Shown here: in pieces, positions 8,534 to 17,954 of the stretch
Numbering within the stretch: position 1 is the stretch's first letter
How the letters are laid out: each line of letters starts with the position of its first letter
NCBI GenBank assembly: GCA_023229245.1
Contig: JALNZU010000001.1
Location: 1-64,000 of the forward strand
Origin: Bacteroidales bacterium
GTDB taxonomy: Bacteria; Bacteroidota; Bacteroidia; Bacteroidales; F082
DNA length: 64,000 bases
Reading direction: 5' to 3'
The notes under the pieces: model-generated
Database searches by the model: none
What the model was told of the DNA's origin: nothing
The model's input: the letters and a program-made list of their open reading frames with translations, nothing else
Program-made: the position numbers and the translations under genes

Positions 8534-8549
8534 CAAAGTTACAAAACTA
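8534..8549 (-). promoter_or_regulatory. Two abutting -7 boxes for the amylase-glgB operon
   Basis: On the minus strand the sequence reads TAGTTTTG directly followed by TAACTTTG. Both match the Bacteroidota -7 consensus TAnnTTTG and lie 22-37 bases upstream of the ATG at 8512. A TTG lies about 22 bases ahead of the second box, as a possible -33 element. Confidence 0.6.
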
Positions 8550-8636
8550 TGGCTTAATGGAACCAATAATCAATGGGTATGTCACAAACAGCTATTTCAG
8601 CCAATAACGGCAAATAAAACACAGTTGAAGATAAGA

Positions 8637-9410
8637 TCAGTAGCCTTTGGATTTGGCTTCGTTCCACAGTTCATCCATTTCCTTTAGCGACATATGGTGT
8701 AACAGTTTATTTTGTTTACCGGCTTGCTGTTCAATATATTCAAAGCGTGTTTTGAATTTTCGGTTTGTTTTTTCAAGTGCGTCTTCCGGATTTACTCCTA
8801 TATATCGAGCGTAGTTGACCAATGCAAATAGCAGGTCTCCAAATTCTTCTTCAATATTTTCGGCTTGTGCCTTCGAGCTCAGCTCTTCTTTTAACTCTTC
8901 CAACTCTTCTTCTACTTTTTCCCATACTTCTTCCTGTTTCTCCCACTCAAAACCTATTCCACCGGCTTTCTCCTGCATGCGATATGCCTTGAGCAAGGCA
9001 GGTAATGACTGAGGCACGCCGGCAAGCACAGAACGATTGCCTTGTGCAAGTTTTATCTGTTCCCAGTTGTTTTTCACCTCTTTCGCGTTATCTACAGCTC
9101 TATCGCCATATATATGCGGGTGGCGCACGATCAGCTTCTCTGAAATACCGTCTAACACATCCCGTATATCAAACGCAGCTTGTTCCGATCCTATTTTCGA
9201 GTAAAAAACTATATGCAGCATCAAGTCGCCCAATTCCTGCTTAACCTGCTGCAGATCTCCCGACAGTATGGCATCGCTGAGCTCATAGGTTTCTTCTATG
9301 GTCAGATGTCGCAGACTTTCTATAGTTTGTTCCCTGTCCCACGGACAACTACCCCTTAGCTCGTCCATAATAGTTAATAATCTGGCAAATGCTTCCATCT
9401 TGTCGTTCAT
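8637..9410 (-). CDS. mazG: Nucleoside triphosphate pyrophosphohydrolase MazG
   Basis: It hydrolyses (d)NTPs to the monophosphate and PPi for nucleotide-pool cleaning or stringent-response control. The tandem MazG fold shows the first-domain signature GSCPWDREQT, EETYEL and ELGDLMLH (metal-binding Glu/Asp), and a second Glu-rich half (EEVWEKVEEELEELK, EEFGDLLFALVNYAR). The length, ~257 residues, is normal. An upstream TTG at 9428 is in frame, but a -7 box at 9426-9433 overlaps it, so translation should start at the ATG 9410 (MNDKMEAFARLL) or 9416. It is transcribed divergently from the outer-membrane gene at 9595. Confidence 0.93.
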   Translation of the reverse strand: MNDKMEAFARLLTIMDELRGSCPWDREQTIESLRHLTIEETYELSDAILSGDLQQVKQELGDLMLHIVFYSKIGSEQAAFDIRDVLDGISEKLIVRHPHIYGDRAVDNAKEVKNNWEQIKLAQGNRSVLAGVPQSLPALLKAYRMQEKAGGIGFEWEKQEEVWEKVEEELEELKEELSSKAQAENIEEEFGDLLFALVNYARYIGVNPEDALEKTNRKFKTRFEYIEQQAGKQNKLLHHMSLKEMDELWNEAKSKGY

Positions 9411-9425
9411 GATCATTCTTTTTTG

Positions 9426-9433
9426 CAAAAATA
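9426..9433 (-). promoter_or_regulatory. -7 box for mazG
   Basis: The minus strand reads TATTTTTG, matching TAnnTTTG. The predicted transcription start is near 9419, giving a leader of about 10 bases to the ATG at 9410. No clear -33 element is seen. Confidence 0.5.
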
Positions 9434-9553
9434 CGGCTTTCCATCAAGCGGTTCAGTATTGGATTTATACCTTCAAAAGTCAGATTCCTCAAAAAAATAA
9501 CAATATGCCCAACTGTACTGCGTTTATATATGCTGGTTAAACAGATGCATTGC

Positions 9554-9561
9554 TACCTTTG
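9554..9561 (+). promoter_or_regulatory. -7 box for the PagL-like gene
   Basis: TACCTTTG matches TAnnTTTG exactly. It lies inside the longest possible frame (from 9550), so the real start codon must be further down. Confidence 0.55.
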
Positions 9562-9594
9562 CAACTGCTTTTAACATACGGAGGGCTTCAATCC

Positions 9595-10854
9595 TTGTTT
9601 GAAATAGAATTTGACAGAAGTTTGATACATTTCCAGACATTCAACCGATTCTCATTTACCAAATTTCTGAGAAAGTGTTGGCTGTTTTTTATGTTGTTAG
9701 GCATCGGTATTTCCCAACCGGCTAAAGCACAGCCACGACCACCTTTACCTGTTGACAACTATCAAATTGAGCTGCGTACTCATTACGGGATTCACTTGCA
9801 TCATCATTTAGAGTTTCAACGTTTTAATGCCGAGTTCTCTTCTTTTGAGCTATCTTTTCAACGATCTACCTTTGGCAGGCAAAAATGGGAAGCTTTATAT
9901 AGCTATCCACTAATAGGGTTTAGCTTTTTTTATTCTGATATGGGTGGTTTTAAGGAGTTAGGCAATGCGTATGCCCTGTATCCTTTTATTAACTTCCCGC
10001 TCAATCAGGATTTGGATAACCGCCTTACCTTTCGCCTTGGTGTTGGATTAGGTTATTTGACCAATAAATTTGATCCGGTTTATAATCACAAGAATTTTGC
10101 TATAGGAAGCCACCTCAACGCAGCTGTCAGCATGTTTTTTGATTACCGGAGAACCATTAACCAACGCTTTACCTTCATTGCTGCCGCTGGATTGACACAT
10201 TTCTCCAATGGCTCTTCAAAGACACCTAACTATGGACTCAATATGGTTAGCGCCGCAGTTGGATTGAACGCATTTATAAATCGACCCAACGCCTATCTCA
10301 AACTCAGGTTTCAACCTGTGCTAAGGCCGTTTGAATACGACAACAAGAAATGGTTTACTATTGAGCTGATGCAATCATTCGGCACTAAAGATATGAGCCA
10401 GCAAATAGGTGGAAGACACTATGTAACAAATACCGCAGTACATCTCATGTTTCCACTCTCACTCAAGTATAAGCTTGGATTAGGACTTGAAACAACTTAT
10501 AATGGGGGCGATAAAGCTCTGTTAGACAATAAAACGGAAAAAGAGCAGCCCGATGAACCTTATTATACAAACCAGCTTCAATTGTTCAAGCATGGGATCA
10601 GCCTCAGCTACGAGTTGATATTATCAAAAACATCCTTTCTTTTCAATCTGGGGTATCACAACGAAGCAGGAAATATCACAAACTGGATAGCGTATCAAAA
10701 AGTGGGTATAAAATATTTGTTTACCGATCAACTGTTCGGAACTATAGCCTTGACAGCTCATGCCGGACGAGCCGACTTTATTGGCTACGGCATTGGATAT
10801 AAATGGGACTTCAAATATTATTTACATCGGAACAAAGCAAAATTAAAAATGTAG
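9595..10854 (+). CDS. PagL-like outer-membrane protein (acyloxyacyl hydrolase / lipid A deacylase family)
   Basis: A predicted outer-membrane beta-barrel of roughly 420 residues with a signal peptide (KFLRKCWLFF ... QPAKAQ). The segment GLTHFSNGSSKTPNYGLN carries the His-x-Ser-Asn arrangement used by PagL-type 3-O-deacylases, which remove an acyl chain from lipid A. Activity is inferred from the family only. Start choice: the frame opens at 9550, but the -7 box at 9554-9561 rules that out; TTG 9595 follows GGAGGG at a workable distance, and TTG 9622 is an alternative. A lipoprotein gene follows after a single base. Confidence 0.75.
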   Translation: MFEIEFDRSLIHFQTFNRFSFTKFLRKCWLFFMLLGIGISQPAKAQPRPPLPVDNYQIELRTHYGIHLHHHLEFQRFNAEFSSFELSFQRSTFGRQKWEALYSYPLIGFSFFYSDMGGFKELGNAYALYPFINFPLNQDLDNRLTFRLGVGLGYLTNKFDPVYNHKNFAIGSHLNAAVSMFFDYRRTINQRFTFIAAAGLTHFSNGSSKTPNYGLNMVSAAVGLNAFINRPNAYLKLRFQPVLRPFEYDNKKWFTIELMQSFGTKDMSQQIGGRHYVTNTAVHLMFPLSLKYKLGLGLETTYNGGDKALLDNKTEKEQPDEPYYTNQLQLFKHGISLSYELILSKTSFLFNLGYHNEAGNITNWIAYQKVGIKYLFTDQLFGTIALTAHAGRADFIGYGIGYKWDFKYYLHRNKAKLKM

Positions 10855-10855
10855 G

Positions 10856-11800
10856 ATGCAGATACTCAGCACAATAAAAAAAACTGCCCGAGATATAGTC
10901 TGGCTGACTATGATCATGCTGATCGCTGCCAGCTGTGCAAAAGATATTTTCAATACAAGCGAAGAAATCACCAAAAGCTTTGATTTAGAAGATTTCAACG
11001 CCATTGCTATCTATGATAATATTGACATAGAGTTCAAACAGGCCAATCAAAACGAAAAACCCAGAATAGAGATTACCGCCACCAAAAACACTATTGACCA
11101 TATTATCTGGGACTATGAGCCGGATTTTCAGGAGCATGGATTTTACACTATCGAACACGCTGTAGGGCAAAAAGACACCCTAAACCTCGAACAAATTGTT
11201 TGCACCTATAAACGGTTGATACTAAAAAACGATAAGCCTTTTAAAAATTTCGTCAATCAGCAGCATTATCCTCAGGTAATAATTTACTTTCATACTATAG
11301 AACATATTGAATATCAGGCTAATGGAACTATTGTCTTTAGCGATCCCATTGAGCTGTTCACCAATGATTCGGTTTCATTTTCGCTTAGATTTTCTGAGGG
11401 TTTAACACCATATATAGCCGATTCAATTGCAAAAACCATATTGCCGGCTATGTTTATGTGCAAGATCAATGAGGGTTCAGGTGATCTTTCCTTAAAGCTA
11501 CAGATGAGAAATCCCAGGAGCCATTCGTATCTGCTTCATTATTATGGTACTTCCGATTTACAGATAGAAGGAAAAACCGAGACTTGTTATGTATTTCAAG
11601 ACAGCTACGGGCCTATTGACGCCCACAAATTCAGTTCTGACTTCACTTTTTTGACCAACAATTCCGACAACCATTGCTATGTCCATGCGAGATCACGCTT
11701 AGGAGCTACCATCAACGGTTCAGGGAATGTGTATTATTATGGTAGGCCTTCTATCACGCACGATGGTTTTGGAAGCGGGCAACTGATCCGTGTAGAATAG
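10856..11800 (+). CDS. Lipoprotein with a DUF2807-like (head GIN) adhesin domain
   Basis: A 314-residue lipoprotein with a hydrophobic signal and lipobox (LIAASC, Cys at ~27). The N-terminal part of the mature protein, SFDLEDFNAIAIYDNIDIEF, is characteristic of Bacteroidota GIN/DUF2807 proteins, which form a right-handed beta-helix-like fold. Short beta repeats continue to a GSGNVYYYGRP end (NGSGNVYYYG is typical of the last repeat). Its function in this family is unknown; a surface or periplasmic binding role is usually assumed. It begins 1 base after the PagL-like gene, so the two are co-transcribed. Confidence 0.75.
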   Translation: MQILSTIKKTARDIVWLTMIMLIAASCAKDIFNTSEEITKSFDLEDFNAIAIYDNIDIEFKQANQNEKPRIEITATKNTIDHIIWDYEPDFQEHGFYTIEHAVGQKDTLNLEQIVCTYKRLILKNDKPFKNFVNQQHYPQVIIYFHTIEHIEYQANGTIVFSDPIELFTNDSVSFSLRFSEGLTPYIADSIAKTILPAMFMCKINEGSGDLSLKLQMRNPRSHSYLLHYYGTSDLQIEGKTETCYVFQDSYGPIDAHKFSSDFTFLTNNSDNHCYVHARSRLGATINGSGNVYYYGRPSITHDGFGSGQLIRVE

Positions 11801-11830
11801 ATCAGCAGTTGGTCTTGCTATCTAGTTTAT

Positions 11831-13303
11831 TTAATAGGCTCGTGCAAACACCACCCTTTGTTTTGAAGGGTTCCCGCTATAAATACATTTTCCTTCTTCC
11901 ATCTTGCCCTTCAATGGGATCAACCGGATAGTGGCTTTAGTTTCTTCTTTGATTCTTTGTTCGGTTTCGGGTGTGCCATCCCAATGAGCCCTTATAAAGC
12001 CACCTTTTTCGATCAGCTCTAAGAACTCATCCCATGTATCAGCCTGAAATGTATTTTGTTCTCTGAAGTCTAATGCTTTCTGATAGAGATTTTTCTGTAT
12101 CCTGTCAAGCAGGTGCCGTACTTTTTCTACCAATCCTTCTACCTTATACGTTTCTTTTTCAAGTGTATCCCTTCGGGCTATTTCCACACTAGCTTGCTCT
12201 AAGTCGCGGGGGCCTATAGCTATTCGCAAGGGTACTCCTTTAAATTCCCATTCGTTAAATTTGAATCCGGGCTTCTGTGTATCTCTGTCGTCAAGCTTCA
12301 CACGTATATCAGCTTTTTCAAGCCATTGTTTGATCTCACGTCCTTTGTCGCACACCGCATGGTACTGCTCTTCATTTCGATAGATAGGTACGATGACAAC
12401 TTGTATGGGAGCTAATTTGGGCGGTATCACCAATCCGTTATCATCGGAATGGGTCATCACTAAAGCTCCCATCAAACGTGTTGAGACACCCCATGAAGTA
12501 GCCCAAACATATTCTAATTTATTTTCTTTATTCAAAAACTGCACATCAAATGCTTTGGCAAAATTTTGTCCAAGGAAATGTGATGTCCCGGCTTGCAATG
12601 CTTTACCATCCTGCATCAGTGCTTCAATGCAATAGGTTTCTACAGCGCCTGCAAAGCGTTCATTGATTGATTTCACACCTCTTAGCACTGGCATTGCCAT
12701 CCATTCTTCAGCAAAGTCGGTATAAACTCTAAGCATTTGTTCAGCTTCAGCAACAGCTTCTTCTTTGGTAGCATGAGCTGTATGTCCTTCCTGCCATAGG
12801 AATTCGGTGGTACGCAAAAATAAGCGGGTACGCATCTCCCAACGTACCACATTAGCCCATTGGTTGATCAACAAAGGCAAGTCGCGATACGATTGTATCC
12901 AATTTCGATAGGTGTCCCATATAATTGTCTCACTGGTAGGCCTTACTATCAACTCTTCCTCCAGGCGGGCTGATTCGTCAACTACTATCCCTTTGCCGTC
13001 TTCATCATTTTTCAGGCGATAATGGGTAACAACGGCACACTCTTTGGCAAAACCTTCTACATGACTGGCCTCTTTACTGAAAAAAGATTTGGGAATAAAC
13101 AACGGAAAATACGCGTTCTCATGCCCGGTATCTTTAAACATTTTATCCAATGCAGCTTGCATCCGTTCCCAAATAGCATATCCATAAGGCTTTATGACCA
13201 TGCAACCGCGTACGGATGAGTTTTCTGCCAGATCAGCTTTAATCACTATGTCGTTATACCACTGAGAATAATTATCTTCGCGTGTGTTTAATTCTTTCGC
13301 CAT
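11831..13303 (-). CDS. proS: Prolyl-tRNA synthetase, archaeal/eukaryote-type
   Basis: A class II aminoacyl-tRNA synthetase that charges tRNA-Pro. At 490 residues, without the large editing insertion of the bacterial type, it belongs to the short ProS type common in Bacteroidota. Visible motifs are VRPTSETIIWD, RTRLFLRTTEFLWQEGHTAH, GTSHFLGQNFAKAF and a C-terminal domain ending VVFARAY. The frame is open to 13369, but the -7 box at 13352-13359 and the standard N-terminus MAKELNTREDNYSQW fix the start at 13303. Confidence 0.96.
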   Translation of the reverse strand: MAKELNTREDNYSQWYNDIVIKADLAENSSVRGCMVIKPYGYAIWERMQAALDKMFKDTGHENAYFPLFIPKSFFSKEASHVEGFAKECAVVTHYRLKNDEDGKGIVVDESARLEEELIVRPTSETIIWDTYRNWIQSYRDLPLLINQWANVVRWEMRTRLFLRTTEFLWQEGHTAHATKEEAVAEAEQMLRVYTDFAEEWMAMPVLRGVKSINERFAGAVETYCIEALMQDGKALQAGTSHFLGQNFAKAFDVQFLNKENKLEYVWATSWGVSTRLMGALVMTHSDDNGLVIPPKLAPIQVVIVPIYRNEEQYHAVCDKGREIKQWLEKADIRVKLDDRDTQKPGFKFNEWEFKGVPLRIAIGPRDLEQASVEIARRDTLEKETYKVEGLVEKVRHLLDRIQKNLYQKALDFREQNTFQADTWDEFLELIEKGGFIRAHWDGTPETEQRIKEETKATIRLIPLKGKMEEGKCIYSGNPSKQRVVFARAY

Positions 13304-13351
13304 TGAACTTTGGTATAATATTTGTAATTTTTTGAGGTGAATTATTAGCCG

Positions 13352-13359
13352 CAAAAATA
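13352..13359 (-). promoter_or_regulatory. -7 box for proS
   Basis: The minus strand reads TATTTTTG. It predicts transcription from about 13345, with a leader of ~40 bases before the proS ATG, and excludes the longer frame. Confidence 0.55.
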
Positions 13360-13406
13360 ATAAAACCATGCAGAACCCGCATAATATAATCAGGGAGATT
13401 GATAAA

Positions 13407-14789
13407 ATGAAAACAATTTATTCACTTGGTATCCTCATAGTACTCACTTTTGGTGCCTGTTCTACAAGCCGAACTATATATGATGATGTATATTTTTCGC
13501 GCAAAGCTACTGACCATCAGGATGCACAAATAGCAACTGCCGCACAGGCTCAACAACAGCCAACAACCCGCAGTTCCAACAGTGATTATGAATACCAAAA
13601 TTATTATCAGGAAAATATTTCGGGACAAGCTCAGGACACAGAAACCCAAGCTGTCTACAGTACTACCGAAACTATAGTAGAACCCGATGGCACTACCTAT
13701 TCATCTACAGAAACCTATTATGACTCAGAATATGCCCAACGAATCAGACGGTTCAACAGCGGTTCTACCAGCTCATTCGGATACTACGACGGATATTATA
13801 CCGGATGCTTCGACTGTTCAAGAAACTACTTTTCCATGAGCTACGGATATCCTTATGGTATGGGATTGTCAATGGGATTTGGCTATCCGTATTATAACTC
13901 CTATTGGAGCTATTACGATCCTTTCTTTTATGACTCATGGTACAATCCGTGGTATAGCTATCGCAATCCATGGAGGTACAACTACTGGGGGTATGGAAGC
14001 TACTGGAGCGGATATAGATATGGATATATGCATGGCTTCTGGGACGGCTATTATTATGGTGGCTATTATGATTACCCGTACTACAGTAAAATGCCCGGCA
14101 ACTATTTATATGGTCATCGGTCATCTATTGGAGGCAGTTCTACTGTTCCTCAAGGTGCTCCCAGAGGCAGCAGGTCTGATCAAAAGCAAGGAGCCAGTAT
14201 AGGTACCGGAGGTGCAATAAATGATGGTACTAGTAGCGTAGCTCCTGCTACAGCAAGAGGCTCTGTCAGGGCAGGTGATGCCAACACAAGCCAGCCGCAG
14301 ACACAAGCCGTTAACCGTGCCCCCCGTCCCGACGCATCGCAACGGCAAGCAGCTCAAGCTACTACTCAAGAAAAACTGAATGAATACCGTCAGCGGTATA
14401 ATCGTCCAGGCACTCCTGCAGCGCGTACTCAACAATATGAGAGGCCACGGACGTACACTTCTCCTAGCGTACGTCAGCCAAAATCGAGTAATGAATACGT
14501 AAGGCCTCAATCTGAGACACGTTCATCAACAGGTACAAGTGCCCGTACTGTCAGAGAAAGCAACAGAGCTCCGGCACAAGGTTCATCTGGTACTGTCCGC
14601 TCGCAGACACCTGTCAGAAGCTCCGGCACCACTAGCCCGAGCCGAAGCTATTCGCAGCCTAGCCGAAGCAGTACACCTGCCTACTCCCCTTCAAGAAGCA
14701 GCTCATCATACCAAAGCAGCGGCACAAGCAGCTCATCAGGTACATCAAGAGGAAGCAGCTCATCATCAAGCTCCGGCAGACGCAGATAG
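13407..14789 (+). CDS. Lipoprotein with Tyr/Trp/Gly-rich centre and Ser/Arg-rich tail
   Basis: A 460-residue lipoprotein (signal MKTIYSLGILIVLTFGAC, Cys at residue 18). After a Gln/Ser-rich linker there is a compositionally extreme block (~residues 125-240) dominated by Tyr, Trp, Gly and Pro, e.g. NPWYSYRNPWRYNYWGYGSY. It is followed by a low-complexity Ser/Arg/Thr/Pro tail ending in SSSSGRRR. No catalytic domain is recognised. Proteins of this look are common envelope lipoproteins of unknown role in Bacteroidota. The ATG 13407 follows AGGGAGA and begins the signal peptide; an earlier ATG at 13368 is less likely. Confidence 0.75.
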   Translation: MKTIYSLGILIVLTFGACSTSRTIYDDVYFSRKATDHQDAQIATAAQAQQQPTTRSSNSDYEYQNYYQENISGQAQDTETQAVYSTTETIVEPDGTTYSSTETYYDSEYAQRIRRFNSGSTSSFGYYDGYYTGCFDCSRNYFSMSYGYPYGMGLSMGFGYPYYNSYWSYYDPFFYDSWYNPWYSYRNPWRYNYWGYGSYWSGYRYGYMHGFWDGYYYGGYYDYPYYSKMPGNYLYGHRSSIGGSSTVPQGAPRGSRSDQKQGASIGTGGAINDGTSSVAPATARGSVRAGDANTSQPQTQAVNRAPRPDASQRQAAQATTQEKLNEYRQRYNRPGTPAARTQQYERPRTYTSPSVRQPKSSNEYVRPQSETRSSTGTSARTVRESNRAPAQGSSGTVRSQTPVRSSGTTSPSRSYSQPSRSSTPAYSPSRSSSSYQSSGTSSSSGTSRGSSSSSSSGRRR

Positions 14790-14888
14790 GTATATTTTGT
14801 AACACACGCTATAAATCGTTATTGCATATTTTTCTATACGATTCTGTCGTTTAATACTTAGTTCATCATACCGTAATACTCGAACAGC

Positions 14889-16352
14889 ATGAAAAAAATA
14901 TTTCTTATATCCGCATTACTAGTTAGCTTTGGAGTTCTCCTGGCTCAAAATGAAGATGATGCCTTGCGCTATTCTCAGAACTTTTATCAAGGCACAGCCA
15001 GAAGTATGGCCATGAGCGGTGCTTTTGGTGCATTGGGAGCTGATTTTTCCTCTCTCAGCACTAATCCGGCCGGTATCGCATTATACCGTAGCTCTGAATT
15101 TAGTGTGAGTCCCGGACTTTTTACTAAAAAAACAGAATCAACATATAATGGGATGTTTGGCGAGGATAACCGATCCCGATTCAACTTATCCAATATAGGT
15201 ATGGTACTTACAACGGAGATGCCCGCCGGCGGAAGCTCACCTATAAAGTTTTATCAGATAGCTGTGGGAATGAACCGAACCAACTCTTTTGGAAACAGAA
15301 GCTTCATACAAGGCGATAACGACGACCACTCTATGATAGATGTGTATTTAGACCGGCTGTGGGACGTATATCCAGAAGATATCAACGAAGACAATTATCC
15401 ATTCGACCTTTACCCAGCCTGGTATGTTTATCTGCTTGATACCATCCGTGATAATAACGGAATATTGTACTACGACAGTCCGGTACCGCCCGGAGGCATA
15501 CGTCAGTTTGAAACAATGAACAGCTATGGATCAACTAATGAATGGCTGTTTTCTGCAGGAGCCAATTTCAATGATATAGTATTTGTTGGGGCTACTTTAG
15601 GCTTGCCTTATACACGATTCTACCGTACATCCGTATTCACCGAATCGGATTATTTTGATGAATACCTTGGTTTCGATGAATGGAATTACACCGAAGTCCT
15701 TGAGACTCACGGATGGGGTGTCAATTTAAAGCTTGGTCTTATCGTATGGCCAATTGATTGGCTTCGTCTGGGTGCTTCAGTACATACCCCTACCTATTAT
15801 GGTGAAATGAAAGACTTATGGTACACTACTACAGACGCAAAGCTTGGACCCGACTATAACTTGAAAACATCGCCCTGGGGTGAATACAGATACGAGCTCA
15901 ACACCCCTCTCAGAGTTACAGGAAGTGCTGCTGTTATCTTCGGGCAAGCCGGCCTGATCAGTGCAGATTATGAGTTGGTAAATTACAGCAAAATGCGACT
16001 TAGAGCTACCGACTACTCATTCAATACCGAAAACACAAGTATCCGAGAAAATTTTCAGACAACGTACAACCTGCGCATAGGAACAGAATGGCGACTAAGC
16101 AACCTCAACTTCAGAGGAGGATACGCATTATATGGAAGCCCTTATGCCGACAAAATAAATGACGGAAAGATGGGCAGTATCTCACTTGGTATAGGGTATA
16201 CAGAAAATAATTTTGGACTTGATCTGGCATGGATAAATGGAGTGATAAATCAAGACTATTATCTTTACAGCTCAGAGAACTGGACTACCAATCCCGTAGC
16301 TCAAAAGATCATCAGTAATCATTTTGTGATGACAACCCGATTCAGGTTCTGA
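14889..16352 (+). CDS. FadL/OmpP1/TodX-family outer-membrane transport protein
   Basis: A 487-residue outer-membrane beta-barrel with signal peptide MKKIFLISALLVSFGVLLAQ. The conserved N-terminal motif of the family is clear: GTARSMAMSGAFGALGAD, then SSLSTNPAGIALYRSSEF. The C-terminus ends in alternating hydrophobic residues with a terminal Phe (VMTTRFRF), as expected for BAM-assembled barrels. FadL relatives admit hydrophobic compounds; the substrate here is unknown. It is followed by a terminator. Confidence 0.85.
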   Translation: MKKIFLISALLVSFGVLLAQNEDDALRYSQNFYQGTARSMAMSGAFGALGADFSSLSTNPAGIALYRSSEFSVSPGLFTKKTESTYNGMFGEDNRSRFNLSNIGMVLTTEMPAGGSSPIKFYQIAVGMNRTNSFGNRSFIQGDNDDHSMIDVYLDRLWDVYPEDINEDNYPFDLYPAWYVYLLDTIRDNNGILYYDSPVPPGGIRQFETMNSYGSTNEWLFSAGANFNDIVFVGATLGLPYTRFYRTSVFTESDYFDEYLGFDEWNYTEVLETHGWGVNLKLGLIVWPIDWLRLGASVHTPTYYGEMKDLWYTTTDAKLGPDYNLKTSPWGEYRYELNTPLRVTGSAAVIFGQAGLISADYELVNYSKMRLRATDYSFNTENTSIRENFQTTYNLRIGTEWRLSNLNFRGGYALYGSPYADKINDGKMGSISLGIGYTENNFGLDLAWINGVINQDYYLYSSENWTTNPVAQKIISNHFVMTTRFRF

Positions 16353-16371
16353 TACGATATAGGCTGTTTGT

Positions 16372-16415
16372 ACAGGTGTCGTTCTATAAAAAGTTCGGCA
16401 CCTGTTTTATTTTTT
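16372..16415 (+). terminator. Terminator after the FadL-like gene
   Basis: ACAGGTGTCG (16372-16381) pairs with CGGCACCTGT (16396-16405), including one wobble, around a 14-base loop. It is followed by TTTATTTTTT. It sits between two convergent genes. Confidence 0.7.
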
Positions 16416-17954
16416 CAACCTATACAGACGAGTCTTGGCTTGAAAGTGTAGCCCCTGCCGATATTCTTCAGGCTTTATTTTTATACAAAGGTTAAAGTAT
16501 TCCGCAGCTTTTTCGGTATGGCCTTGTGTTTGATAAATATCACCCGCACGTAGTGCTGAAGCAGCCGCATAATAAGGCGGTTGATGGCTACCGGCCTCAA
16601 TGGTTTTTTTATAATAAACCAATGCCTTGTCAAGGTTTCCTAACTCATGTTCAACTCTGGCCAATTGATAATATAAAGCTAACTCATCAAGTGGATTGTA
16701 TGTGGCCGGTGATGGGATCAGAGACACGAGCAAGGCTTTTGCCCTGACGAGATATCCTCCATCGAACAGCAAACGGGCTTTCAGCAATGGGACAGGTAAT
16801 GGGTCATACTGGATTGCTTCTTTGGTAGCCTGCTGATCGGCTTCTATTTTACTTGCAGGCAGCCTGGTTATTTCATCCATGCGATGGCGGTACTTCTGCA
16901 TGTCACCTTCAAGATATGCGATCCACGCTAACTTACGCATGGCATCACGTTTATAGTTGCTACCCTCAAACGAAAGTAAATATTTCCGATAGCCCTTTTC
17001 AGCCTCCTTGAGATCAAGGTGTCGCAAACAAGTCTCAGCCCATAAATAGTCCAAATAATAAAAGGGCAGACAGGTTGAATCCCTGGGGTATGACATCAAG
17101 GTTTTGCGAGCCCTGTCGTTCATGCCAGTACGCATCTCAAGATTAGCCCTGGCATATACCAACAACGCATTTCTTTTATCGTCTTCCCTGAAATAGGATA
17201 CTAATTTTCGACTGACATTCTTATCCGACTGAAAATGCACTTGAATGAAACTAAGAAAGAACAAGGTTTCAGCTCTGAGACAACTTTTAGAAGTATCGTT
17301 ATCCACCTGATCAAGCAGCTTGAACAATATGTTGCGACCAGTTTCTACATCGCCTTCCATAGCTACTAACTTCAGTACCCATTGAAACTGAGGCGGAGTA
17401 CTGCCAACAGCTATCTGCAACAAGCCATATGGTAAGTGGTTATACATACAATCAGGAAATAGCTGTATGTTGTCTTGCAGCAGGAAATACGCTTTACGCA
17501 TTTCTTTTGATGCAGTATAGTGTTCGTTGAACTTAAACTGTACGAATGCATTCTGAAGATATACATTTGCTAAAGCCCATCGTTTCAATGGATCGTTGTT
17601 GCTTATACTCTGAAGCGATGTGAGTAACTTTTTCCTTAGCTCCTGCATCAGCCTGAGTTCATTTTGGTCTTCACTGACAAAGGTTCGTACAAACTGTCCG
17701 TAATATTCCAACATACTTAGAGTAAGAGACTGTGGCTGTGCATGGCGTATTTCTTCGATCAGCTCAGCTGCTTCATTCATCCTCAACGACATCATTGCCT
17801 CACAGACCTGATTGTATCGTTCATCAATCATCAATTGCGAGGATTGAGCAAAAGAGGTATAGCAAAGCACCCCGCTTAGTATCAGTATGACTACTAGCGC
17901 CTTATGATTGGGTATGCGGTTTTTCTTTTGATTTTTTGGTTGTTCTGTATGCAT
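16407..17954 (-). CDS. Secreted tetratricopeptide-repeat protein
   Basis: A 515-residue protein with an N-terminal membrane/signal segment (ALVVILILSGVLCYTSFAQ) and helical repeats through most of its length. The C-terminal TPRs are clearest, for example YYQLARVEHELGNLDKALVY and the following AGDIYQTQGHTEKAAEYF. No catalytic domain is seen. Its start overlaps the end of the upstream CHAT gene by 53 bases in a different frame, implying coupled translation and a shared role. A scaffold or partner protein is the likeliest function. Confidence 0.75.
   Translation of the reverse strand: MHTEQPKNQKKNRIPNHKALVVILILSGVLCYTSFAQSSQLMIDERYNQVCEAMMSLRMNEAAELIEEIRHAQPQSLTLSMLEYYGQFVRTFVSEDQNELRLMQELRKKLLTSLQSISNNDPLKRWALANVYLQNAFVQFKFNEHYTASKEMRKAYFLLQDNIQLFPDCMYNHLPYGLLQIAVGSTPPQFQWVLKLVAMEGDVETGRNILFKLLDQVDNDTSKSCLRAETLFFLSFIQVHFQSDKNVSRKLVSYFREDDKRNALLVYARANLEMRTGMNDRARKTLMSYPRDSTCLPFYYLDYLWAETCLRHLDLKEAEKGYRKYLLSFEGSNYKRDAMRKLAWIAYLEGDMQKYRHRMDEITRLPASKIEADQQATKEAIQYDPLPVPLLKARLLFDGGYLVRAKALLVSLIPSPATYNPLDELALYYQLARVEHELGNLDKALVYYKKTIEAGSHQPPYYAAASALRAGDIYQTQGHTEKAAEYFNLCIKIKPEEYRQGLHFQAKTRLYRLKK

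Noticed and set aside
13765..14510. Long open frames on the minus strand and in a second plus frame
   Set aside because: They are shadows of the low-complexity Tyr/Ser-rich lipoprotein gene; biased codon content keeps other frames open.
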